Shown here one piece after another: positions 57,759-64,000 of a stretch of 64,000 nucleotides of DNA. Each line of letters opens with the position of its first letter. Positions within the stretch are counted from its first letter, which is position 1. The position numbers and the translations under genes were made by a program. The stretch spans positions 29,017-93,016 of the forward strand of contig JAPPLN010000008.1 in the NCBI GenBank assembly GCA_028874175.1. The letters are read 5' to 3'. Origin of the DNA: Chloroflexota bacterium. Lineage in GTDB: Bacteria; Chloroflexota; UBA11872. The notes beneath the pieces are model-generated. The model worked only from the letters and a program-made list of their open reading frames with translations, was not told the origin of the DNA and searched no databases.

Positions 57759-59663
57759 CTACTTCTCGTCCGCGGCTTCGAACTCGGCGTCGACCACGTC
57801 GTCGTCCGCCGGCGCCTCGCCCGCGGTGGGCGGCGGCTCGGCGCCGTCGGCGCCCGGTGCCGCCTGGTACATCTGCTCGCCCAGCTTCTGGGCCGCCGTC
57901 TGCAGCACCGCCGTCGCGCTCCGGATCGCCTCCAGGTCCTCGCCTTCCAGCGCCTTGCGCACGTCGGCGATCGCCCGCTCGGCAGCCTCTCGGTCGTCCG
58001 CTTCGATCTTGTCGCCGTTCTCGCTGATCAGCCGCTCGGTCTGATACGCCAGGCTGTCGGCGTTGTTGCGCAATTCGGCCTCTTCGAGCTGCCTCCGGTC
58101 CTCGGCCGCATGCTCCTCGGCCTCGTTGACCAGCGCCTCCACCTGCTCATCCGAGAGATTGGTGCTGGCCGTGATCGTGATGCGCTGCTCCTTGGCCGTC
58201 GCCAGGTCCTTGGCCGACACGTTCACGATCCCGTTGGCGTCGATGTCGAAGGTCACCTCGATCTGCGGCACGCCCCGCGGCGCCGACGGAATGCCCTCCA
58301 GCCGGAACCGGCCCAGCGTCGTGTTGTCCCGCGCCATCGGACGCTCGCCCTGCAGCACGTGAATGTCCACCGCCGTTTGCCCGTCGTCGGCCGTCGAGAA
58401 GATCTCCGACTTGCTCGTCGGAATCGTGGTGTTGCGCGGAATCAGCGCCGTCAGCACGCCGCCCAGCGTCTCCACGCCCAGCGACAGCGGCGTCACGTCC
58501 AGCAGCACCACGTCCTCGACCTCGCCCGCCAGCACGCCGCCCTGGATCGCGGCCCCGATGGCCACCACCTCGTCCGGGTTCACGCCCTGGTTGGGTTCCT
58601 TGCCGGTCAGCTCGCGCACCAGCGTCTGCACCGCCGGCATGCGCGTCGATCCGCCCACCAGCACGACCTCGTTGATCTCCGAGGCCCGGATGCCGGCGTC
58701 GCCCAGCGCACGGCGGAACGGCTCCACGCAGCGTTGCGTCAGGTCCTGCGTCAGCCGCTCGAACTCGGCCCGCGTCAACGCCGCGTCCAGGTGCTTGGGC
58801 CCCGTCTGGTCCGCCGTGATGAACGGCAGGCTGATCTGCGTCTGCGGCACCGACGACAGTTCCTGCTTGGCCTTCTCCGAGGCCTCGATCAGCCGCTGCA
58901 GCGCCTGCGGATCCTTGCGCAGGTCAATGCCCTCGCTGCGTAGGAAATCCTCGGCCACGTGATCCACCACCCGGCGGTCGTAGTCGTCGCCGCCCAGATG
59001 CGTGTCCCCGTTGGTGGCCTTGACCTCGAACACCCCGTCGCCCACCTCCAGGATGGTCACGTCGAACGTGCCGCCGCCCAGGTCCCAGACCAGGATCGTC
59101 TCGGCCCCGCGCTTGTCCAGCCCGTACGCCAGCGCCGCCGCCGTGGGCTCGTTGATGATGCGCCGCACGTTCAGGCCCGCGATCTCCCCGGCGTTGCGCG
59201 TGGACTGGCGCTGCGAGTCGTTGAAATAGGCCGGCACCGTAATCACGGCGTCCGTCACGTCCTCGCCCAGGTATTTCTCCGCGTCGGCCTTCAGCTTCTG
59301 CAGCACCACTGCCGAAATCTCTTCCGGCGTCACCTCGCGCCCGCTCTCCGGGATCTTGATCAGCACCTCGCCCGCCCGGCCCTCGGTCACGTCAAACGTC
59401 ACCGCGGCCGACTCGTCCCCGACTTCCGTGAGCCGTCGACCGACGAACCGCTTGGAGGAATTGATCGTGTTCTTGGGATTCATCACCGCCTGCCGCCGGG
59501 CCAGCTGACCCACCAGGCGTTGCCCGCCCTTGCCGTAGGCAACCACGGATGGCGTAAGCCGGCTGCCCTCGGAGTTCGTGACCACGTTCGGGTCCCCGCC
59601 CTCCATCACCGAGACGACGGAGTTCGTCGTCCCCAGGTCAATCCCAATGATCTTGCTCGCCAT
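57759..59663 (-). CDS. dnaK: Chaperone protein DnaK (Hsp70)
   Basis: DnaK is the ATP-driven Hsp70 chaperone; in HspR systems it also acts as co-repressor. The 634-residue product has [12 protein letters not shown] at the N-terminus, [27 protein letters not shown], the linker [14 protein letters not shown], a substrate domain and an acidic C-terminus ending EAADEK. It lies 10 bases after lon and is the only Hsp70 gene in the window. Confidence 0.98.
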   Translation of the reverse strand: MASKIIGIDLGTTNSVVSVMEGGDPNVVTNSEGSRLTPSVVAYGKGGQRLVGQLARRQAVMNPKNTINSSKRFVGRRLTEVGDESAAVTFDVTEGRAGEVLIKIPESGREVTPEEISAVVLQKLKADAEKYLGEDVTDAVITVPAYFNDSQRQSTRNAGEIAGLNVRRIINEPTAAALAYGLDKRGAETILVWDLGGGTFDVTILEVGDGVFEVKATNGDTHLGGDDYDRRVVDHVAEDFLRSEGIDLRKDPQALQRLIEASEKAKQELSSVPQTQISLPFITADQTGPKHLDAALTRAEFERLTQDLTQRCVEPFRRALGDAGIRASEINEVVLVGGSTRMPAVQTLVRELTGKEPNQGVNPDEVVAIGAAIQGGVLAGEVEDVVLLDVTPLSLGVETLGGVLTALIPRNTTIPTSKSEIFSTADDGQTAVDIHVLQGERPMARDNTTLGRFRLEGIPSAPRGVPQIEVTFDIDANGIVNVSAKDLATAKEQRITITASTNLSDEQVEALVNEAEEHAAEDRRQLEEAELRNNADSLAYQTERLISENGDKIEADDREAAERAIADVRKALEGEDLEAIRSATAVLQTAAQKLGEQMYQAAPGADGAEPPPTAGEAPADDDVVDAEFEAADEK

Positions 59664-59673
59664 CGGCTGCCTC

Positions 59674-62124
59674 CTAGGCTGGTCCGGACGCGGCCGCCGG
59701 ACCCTGTTGATCCGGCCCCGCCGATTCGTTCATCAATACGGTCGAAAGCACGCGGTCCATGTCGTTCACCCACACGAAACGCATCTGCTTGCGCACGCGT
59801 GCGGGAATGTCCTCCAGGTCCGGACGGTTCTCCTCGGGCGCGATCACGGTGTGCAGGCCGGCGCGATGCGCGGCCAGCACCTTCTCTTTCAGCCCGCCGA
59901 TGGGCAGCACCCGCCCTCGCAGGGTCACCTCGCCCGTCATCGCGATCTCGCGCCGCACCCGGCGGCCCGTCATGGCCGAAATGATCGCCGCGCCCATCGT
60001 GATCCCGGCCGACGGCCCGTCCTTCGGCACCCCGCCGGCCGGTACGTGCACGTGCAGGTCGCGGTGGGCGAACAGCCCGGGGTCCATCCCCAGGTCGCCC
60101 GTATGCGCCCGCGCGTAGGACAGCGCGGCCCGTGCCGATTCGCTCATCACGTCGCCCAGCTGCCCCGTCAGGCGCACCTTGCCGGCGCCCGCGATCCAGG
60201 CCGCCTCTACGTCCAGCACCTCGCCGCCCACCGGCGTAACCGCCAGCCCGGTGGCCACGCCCACTTCCGGCGTGCGGGACTCGTCCTCCGGCAGGAACTT
60301 GGCGGGCCCCAGCGCGGTCCGCACCCGCCGCGGCGTCACCCGTGCGGCCGTGCGGTGGTTGGCCGCGATCCGCCGGGCCAGCTTGCGGCAAACCGCCGCC
60401 AGCTCGCGCTCCAGGTTGCGCACCCCCGCCTCGCGCGTGTAATGCCGGATCACCTCCTGCACCGCCCGATCCGTGAACGTCACGCCGGCCTTGCGCAGGC
60501 CGTGGTTGCGAATCTGCCGCGGCAGCAGGAATCCCTGCGCGATCCGCACCTTCTCGTCTTCCGTGTACCCGCTCAGCTCGATGACCTCCATGCGGTCCCG
60601 CAACACCGGCGGAATGTCCTCGGCCGTGTTGGCCGTGGTCACGAACAGCACGCGCGAGAGGTCGAACGGCACCTCCAGGTAGTGGTCCGAAAAGCTGTGG
60701 TTGTATTCCGGGTCCAGCACCTCCAGCAGCGCCGACGACGGGTCGCCCCGGAAGTCCCGACCGATCTTGTCGATCTCGTCCAGCAGCATCACCGGATTGC
60801 GCGAGCCGGCCCGCCGCAGCGCCTGGATGATCCGGCCCGGCAGCGCGCCCACGTAGGTGCGCCGGTGCCCGCGGATCTCCGCCTCGTCGCGCAACCCGCC
60901 CAGCGAGATGCGCACGAACTCGCGACCCAGCGCCCGCGCGATCGAGCGGCCCAGGCTCGTCTTGCCCACCCCTGGCGGCCCCACGAAGCAGACGATCGGG
61001 GTCCGGAACTTCGTTGATATCGCCCGCACCGCCAGGAACTCCAGCACCCGCGCCTTGGGCTTCTCCAGCCCGTAGTGGTCGCGGTCCAGCACCCGGCGGG
61101 CCCGTCTGAGGCTCTGGTGGTCGCGCGTCTCGTGCGCCCACGGCAGCGTCAGCAGCCAGTCCAGGTAGCCGCGGATCACCCCCACCTCGGGCGAGGTCGG
61201 CGGCGTCGCGTCCAGCCGCGAGATTTCCTGCCGCGCCTTGGCCGCCACGTCGTCCGGCAGGTCCGAGGCGTCCACCCGGTCGTTCAGGTCCTGGGCGTCG
61301 TCGGTCTGCGGGCTGGACATGCCCAGCTCGCGCTGGATCGCCCGCAGCTGCTCGCGCAGGTAGTAGTCCCGCTGCACCTTCTCGATGCCGTCCTGGATCT
61401 CGCCCTGGATCTTGTTGCGGATGTTCAGGATCTCCACCTGTTTGGCCAGGTAGCGCGCCACGAAGCGCAGCCGCTCGGTCAGTTCCAAGGTCTCCAGCAC
61501 CGTCTGCCGCTCGTGCGGCGACATGTCGGACGAGAACGCCACGTAGTCCGCCAGCCAGCCGGGATCGGCGGCGCGCCGCGTCATGGCCACCGTCTCGGGC
61601 GCGAACATGTTCGTCTCCTCCGCTACGCCCTCCACGTGCGCCACCACCACGCGGCGCAGCGCCTCGAGCTCCAGCGACGGGCGGTATTCGACCGTCAGCG
61701 GCGTCACGCGCGCGTCGAAGTGCTCCCCCACCGGCGCGACGTCGTCCACCGACGCCCGGTACTGGCCTTCCAGCAGCACCTGCACGCCGCCGTCCGGCAT
61801 GCGCAGCCGGCGGATCACCTTGGCCGCCGTGCCCACCGAGCACAGGTGCTGCGGGTCGACGGTCTTGCGCGCCCGCCGCTGAGTCACCACCACCACCAGA
61901 TCGCCGTTGTCGGCCGCCGCCGCCAGCGCGTCCACCGAGACGGCCCGGCTGGCGTGCAGCGGCATCGTCAACTCCGGGTACGCCACCCAGTCCGGCAGCG
62001 GCACCACCGGCAGGCGCGTCGATTCGGGCCGCACCGACACCACCGTGCGGCGCGGCGCGGCAGGACTGCTCGCGCGCGTCTCCGCGCCCTCGGTTTCGGC
62101 TTGGGCATGCATCGATTCAGTCAT
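59674..62124 (-). CDS. lon: ATP-dependent protease Lon
   Basis: Lon degrades misfolded and regulatory proteins. From the ATG at 62124 the product is 816 residues, with a LonA N-terminal domain ([20 protein letters not shown], core [10 protein letters not shown]), a AAA+ module with [12 protein letters not shown], and the protease domain with the serine in [10 protein letters not shown] and the paired lysine. Alternative starts are ATG at 62112 or a TTG at 62163 that lies inside the -35 box and is rejected. The proposed transcription start is only a few bases before 62124, so the mRNA may be leaderless. It is the first gene of the heat-shock operon. Confidence 0.96.
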   Translation of the reverse strand: MTESMHAQAETEGAETRASSPAAPRRTVVSVRPESTRLPVVPLPDWVAYPELTMPLHASRAVSVDALAAAADNGDLVVVVTQRRARKTVDPQHLCSVGTAAKVIRRLRMPDGGVQVLLEGQYRASVDDVAPVGEHFDARVTPLTVEYRPSLELEALRRVVVAHVEGVAEETNMFAPETVAMTRRAADPGWLADYVAFSSDMSPHERQTVLETLELTERLRFVARYLAKQVEILNIRNKIQGEIQDGIEKVQRDYYLREQLRAIQRELGMSSPQTDDAQDLNDRVDASDLPDDVAAKARQEISRLDATPPTSPEVGVIRGYLDWLLTLPWAHETRDHQSLRRARRVLDRDHYGLEKPKARVLEFLAVRAISTKFRTPIVCFVGPPGVGKTSLGRSIARALGREFVRISLGGLRDEAEIRGHRRTYVGALPGRIIQALRRAGSRNPVMLLDEIDKIGRDFRGDPSSALLEVLDPEYNHSFSDHYLEVPFDLSRVLFVTTANTAEDIPPVLRDRMEVIELSGYTEDEKVRIAQGFLLPRQIRNHGLRKAGVTFTDRAVQEVIRHYTREAGVRNLERELAAVCRKLARRIAANHRTAARVTPRRVRTALGPAKFLPEDESRTPEVGVATGLAVTPVGGEVLDVEAAWIAGAGKVRLTGQLGDVMSESARAALSYARAHTGDLGMDPGLFAHRDLHVHVPAGGVPKDGPSAGITMGAAIISAMTGRRVRREIAMTGEVTLRGRVLPIGGLKEKVLAAHRAGLHTVIAPEENRPDLEDIPARVRKQMRFVWVNDMDRVLSTVLMNESAGPDQQGPAAASGPA

Positions 62125-62134
62125 ATCACGCACG

Positions 62135-62163
62135 ATGGTAGATATTGAGCGAGCCACTGTCAA
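62135..62163 (-). promoter_or_regulatory. Promoter of the lon-dnaK-grpE-cbpA-hspR-clpC operon
   Basis: On the minus strand a perfect TTGACA (62163-62158) and TACCAT (62140-62135) are 17 bases apart. The predicted start is near 62128, 4 bases before the lon ATG at 62124. The -35 box lies inside both the HAIR-like repeat and the AAGTAA palindrome, so binding at either would block polymerase. Confidence 0.65.
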
Positions 62164-62164
62164 G
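62144..62164. promoter_or_regulatory. HAIR-like HspR operator
   Basis: On the minus strand CTTGACA-N7-GCTCAAT matches the HAIR consensus CTTGAGT-N7-ACTCAAG at 10 of 14 positions with the exact 7-base spacer. It covers the -35 box and the spacer of the lon promoter. hspR is the fifth gene of the operon it would control, which gives an autoregulatory loop. Confidence 0.6.
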
Positions 62165-62175
62165 TAATCTTACTT
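62162..62175. promoter_or_regulatory. Perfect AAGTAA-N2-TTACTT palindrome at the lon promoter
   Basis: A 14-base inverted repeat with a 2-base centre abuts and overlaps by two bases the -35 box of the lon promoter, next to the HAIR-like site. In this GC-rich setting an AT-rich perfect repeat is conspicuous. It could be a second operator or an activator site. The rest of the 62176-62255 gap shows nothing I can name. Confidence 0.45.
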
Positions 62176-62255
62176 AGTTCCAGTCAGTATCATCTCGGCA
62201 CCCGCCCACACCTGGATCTCGCAACTGTCTCCCAACCGGCGACCCCGGCGCCGAG

Positions 62256-63653
62256 CTATTCGCCGACGCCCGCACCCACTGGAATAGCCACGGCCGCGTT
62301 CGCCGCGGGGCATTCGCCGCAGTGCTTCGCCCGGCACCAGCGGCGGTACATCCGCAACAGGCCTTGCTGGGCCAGCGCCGATCCCAGCCCCCGCCGCTCC
62401 AGCCGCAACGTGTCGGCCATGTAGCGCGTGTGCCGGTTCCAGCCAACCGCTCCCAGGCCCGCCAGCGCCGCGTCCGCGGCCGTCACTAGCTCCGGACGGC
62501 CCGACCAGCCCCCGAATCCCGCCGTGAACGGCAGCACCGCGTTTACCAGCAGGTCCTGGCTCCGCCCGCGCCCGATCAGCGCCGGCAGCGGCCGCGCCGC
62601 CGGCCGCCCCACGTCCAGGTGCCGCGCCCAGAAGTCCTCCGGACCTACCTTTACTTCGAACCACCCGACCAGGTCGCGGCCGCGCTCACTCTCATACGCG
62701 GCCAGCACCTGTCCTGCGACTCGCTCCGCCAGCGAACGCCGCGCCAGCGGCGCCGTGCTCAACAGCCTGGCCGCCCCCGCCAGCCGCCGCGCCGGTCGGT
62801 TATGGGGGCGCACCGCCGCCAGCGTCCAGTCCTCGACCACCGGCGCCGCCCTCGGCGGCCCATAGGCCCAGGCCTCCTCAAGCGCGCACACATGCGGATG
62901 CTCCGCTTGCTGCCCTCGCTGGCTCGGCAGCAACCCCGCCGCCCCGAGGAGCTCAGCCTCCACCCGGAGCCGCCGCGCCGTCAGCGACCGACCCGCCAGC
63001 GCGCTCAGCAGCTCGATCGGCGCCGCCTCGGCCACCGCCTCGAACTGCCGCGTATTCGCGCTGTACCCCAGGGCCCGCATCACCGCCCGGTACAGCGCCT
63101 GGTCCGCTCCCAGCGCCTCGATGTCGCTCTCCAGCACCGCCGCCCGCTCCGCGTGCTGCTTGGCGCCCTCCGCTCGAATCACCCCGCGCACCTCGGCTCT
63201 ATCCGCCGGCTCACCCCCTATGTGCCAGCACGGCCACCCGGCCGTATTTGTTCGCCGTCCTCCTCGGGCTTGTCCACCGGCCAGCGCCCGCGGCGCCAGG
63301 ATGTACGGCGGGCGCTTGGAACCGCGGCGCGCCGCCGTCCAGACCAGATGCAACAAATCACCGGCGTAGCGCGCGTCCCCGTCGTGGCCATGCTGCTCCC
63401 ACGACGATTCGTGCAAGTGCACTTCCACGTCCACCCGCCGCGCCGGACCGCCGTCAATACTGACGATCGCGTCCTGCAGGTCCGGGCCGGCCAGCCCTGT
63501 TCGGCGGCCCGGGTAGACCACCTCGATCCAGCGTCCCAGCGAATCGCGCATGGGACCAACGCGCGACGCGACGTCCAGCCACAATTGCACCAGCGCGGCT
63601 TCCGACGCCGGCCGCGACGGGTCTCCGACCCTCTTGCTGGCCGTGCGCTTCAA
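62256..63653 (-). CDS. DUF2851 family protein
   Basis: A 465-residue protein of a widespread uncharacterised family. It has the N-terminal block GLAGPDLQDAIVSIDGG then RRVDVEVHLHESSWEQHGH, the typical DUF2851 signature, and ends in a cysteine cluster CRAKHCGECP. The spacing of the PD and D-x-E elements resembles PD-(D/E)xK nucleases, but that is only a suggestion. The start is TTG at 63653; an in-frame stop just upstream leaves no alternative. It is divergent from the aroF-like gene and shares its promoter region. Confidence 0.8.
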   Translation of the reverse strand: MKRTASKRVGDPSRPASEAALVQLWLDVASRVGPMRDSLGRWIEVVYPGRRTGLAGPDLQDAIVSIDGGPARRVDVEVHLHESSWEQHGHDGDARYAGDLLHLVWTAARRGSKRPPYILAPRALAGGQARGGRRTNTAGWPCWHIGGEPADRAEVRGVIRAEGAKQHAERAAVLESDIEALGADQALYRAVMRALGYSANTRQFEAVAEAAPIELLSALAGRSLTARRLRVEAELLGAAGLLPSQRGQQAEHPHVCALEEAWAYGPPRAAPVVEDWTLAAVRPHNRPARRLAGAARLLSTAPLARRSLAERVAGQVLAAYESERGRDLVGWFEVKVGPEDFWARHLDVGRPAARPLPALIGRGRSQDLLVNAVLPFTAGFGGWSGRPELVTAADAALAGLGAVGWNRHTRYMADTLRLERRGLGSALAQQGLLRMYRRWCRAKHCGECPAANAAVAIPVGAGVGE

Positions 63654-63685
63654 CGACCGCCATCCTCACCACATCCCACATCACC

Positions 63686-63714
63686 ATTTTAGTGTGCCCA
63701 CCATCTTCTATTGA
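63686..63714 (-). promoter_or_regulatory. Candidate promoter of the DUF2851 gene
   Basis: On the minus strand TAAAAT (63691-63686) matches the -10 consensus at five of six positions. The best -35, TCAATA, is 17 bases upstream and weak. The start would be near 63679, giving a leader of about 26 bases. Its -35 overlaps that of the divergent promoter at 63711. Confidence 0.4.
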
Positions 63715-63739
63715 CGCGCGCCCGAACCTTCCGCACACT
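63711..63739 (+). promoter_or_regulatory. Candidate promoter of the aroF-like transcription unit
   Basis: TTGACG (63711-63716) and CACACT (63734-63739) are 17 bases apart. The -35 is strong and the -10 weak. The start would be near 63746, two bases before the short leader ORF, giving a leader of about 200 bases before the main gene. Confidence 0.35.
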
Positions 63740-63747
63740 CGTTTGCC

Positions 63748-63849
63748 ATGATTCGCGTTCTGGTACGAATGACTCACGCGCACGCCCCAGCTTGCGGCGT
63801 CTATTTCGCGTTTCCAGCGCCGGCGCAGCCGGGTCGTGACCTCGTGTAG
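63748..63849 (+). CDS. Candidate leader peptide with Tyr-Phe-Ala-Phe cluster
   Basis: A 33-codon ORF, ATG to TAG, lying between the proposed promoter and a strong terminator. Codons 19-22 read Tyr-Phe-Ala-Phe (TAT TTC GCG TTT), three aromatic codons out of four, as expected if ribosome stalling on scarce Phe or Tyr tRNAs controls the downstream gene. No ribosome binding site is visible, so translation would have to be leaderless. Coding status is inferred from context only. Confidence 0.4.
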   Translation: MIRVLVRMTHAHAPACGVYFAFPAPAQPGRDLV

Positions 63850-63873
63850 TCCTTCGACCCGCAGACGCCGGCA

Positions 63874-63899
63874 GCAGAGGCCCCCGCCTCTGCTTTTTT
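63874..63899 (+). terminator. Intrinsic terminator in the aroF-like leader
   Basis: GCAGAGGC and GCCTCTGC form a perfect 8-bp stem with a CCCC loop, directly followed by six T. It lies 48 bases upstream of the ATG at 63948 and reads in the same direction, so it is either an attenuator or the terminator of a short leader RNA. Upstream segments CGGCGTCT (63795-63802) and AGACGCCG (63863-63870) can pair over 8 bp, the first overlapping the Val-Tyr codons of the leader ORF. Confidence 0.8.
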
Positions 63900-63947
63900 C
63901 TTTCTCCGACCATTCGCCCCACCCCCGTCCCTACCAGGAGCTCCTCG

Positions 63948-64000
63948 ATGATCATCGTGATGAAGAACAGCGCCGGCCAGGCGGCCCTGGATGCGGTCGC
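63948..64000 (+). CDS. aroF: Start of a probable DAHP synthase (partial)
   Basis: The visible 17 residues begin MIIVMKNSAG and fit the start of the ferredoxin-like regulatory domain found at the N-terminus of type I-beta 3-deoxy-D-arabino-heptulosonate 7-phosphate synthases, the first enzyme of the shikimate pathway. AGGAG lies 7 bases before the ATG. The gene runs off the window, so the identification rests on the short match plus the attenuator-like leader with its Phe and Tyr codons. Confidence 0.5.
   Translation, partial: MIIVMKNSAGQAALDAV

Noticed and set aside
59578..61017. 479-residue plus-strand open frame opposite lon
   Set aside because: Antisense shadow rich in His, Arg and Pro with no domain.
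59606..61843. 745-residue minus-strand open frame over lon in another frame
   Set aside because: Gly/Ala/Arg-rich frame-shifted shadow of lon; lon has all family motifs.
63748..63899. T-box riboswitch in the aroF-like leader
   Set aside because: There is no T-box core sequence and no stem I specifier architecture; the leader-peptide reading fits better.

Overview
The window is a GC-rich, densely packed bacterial chromosome segment. It probably comes from a member of the Chloroflexota. The grounds are: the gene order rpoB-rpoC-str-S10-spc-alpha on one strand; an EF-Tu with the EF-1A-like switch II string DAPGHRDY; a large helical insert near the N-terminus of the RNA polymerase beta-prime subunit; zinc-binding S4, S14 and L36; an HspR regulator; and many 4-base ATGA/GTGA overlaps with frequent GTG starts. 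The phylum call is an inference and nothing finer is claimed. No rRNA, tRNA, insertion sequence or CRISPR array was seen.

Bases 1-1447 (+) hold the end of an unidentified gene and scpA-scpB (chromosome segregation). Bases 1444-30741 (-) are one long information-processing block. In transcription order it runs rpoB, rpoC, rpsL, rpsG, fusA, tuf, rpsJ, rplC, rplD, rplW, rplB, rpsS, rplV, rpsC, rplP, rpmC, rpsQ, rplN, rplX, rplE, rpsN, rpsH, rplF, rplR, rpsE, rpmD, rplO, secY, adk, map, infA, rpmJ, rpsM, rpsK, rpsD, rpoA, rplQ, truA, rplM, rpsI. A 455-base leader in front of rpoB carries a candidate promoter, a terminator-like hairpin and a 14-base palindrome. Upstream on the same strand are grpE, dnaJ, prmA and a HIT-family gene.

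Bases 34374-46469 (-) are a surface-glycan cluster: a small membrane protein, an rfbD-like reductase, three family 2 and two family 4 glycosyltransferases, an O-antigen ligase/polymerase-like membrane protein, a polyprenyl-phosphate sugar transferase, a small conserved-looking protein and a large lipoprotein with two six-repeat NHL blocks. Bases 46585-53221 hold miaB, a second Tat-type propeller lipoprotein, a membrane-anchored protein, an Eis-like acetyltransferase, a Nudix hydrolase and a creatininase-family protein.

Bases 53382-62175 (-) look like one heat-shock operon: lon, dnaK, grpE, a zinc-finger-less dnaJ (cbpA type), hspR and clpC. A near-consensus HspR-binding inverted repeat (HAIR) overlaps the -35 box of the lon promoter, which implies feedback control by the operon's own hspR. 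A DUF2851 gene follows. It is divergent from what appears to be the start of a DAHP synthase gene, whose leader contains a strong intrinsic terminator and a short ORF with a Tyr-Phe-Ala-Phe cluster. That looks like an undescribed aromatic amino acid attenuator.

All three convergent gene pairs in the window share a CTAG tetranucleotide that supplies both stop codons, leaving no room for an intergenic terminator.
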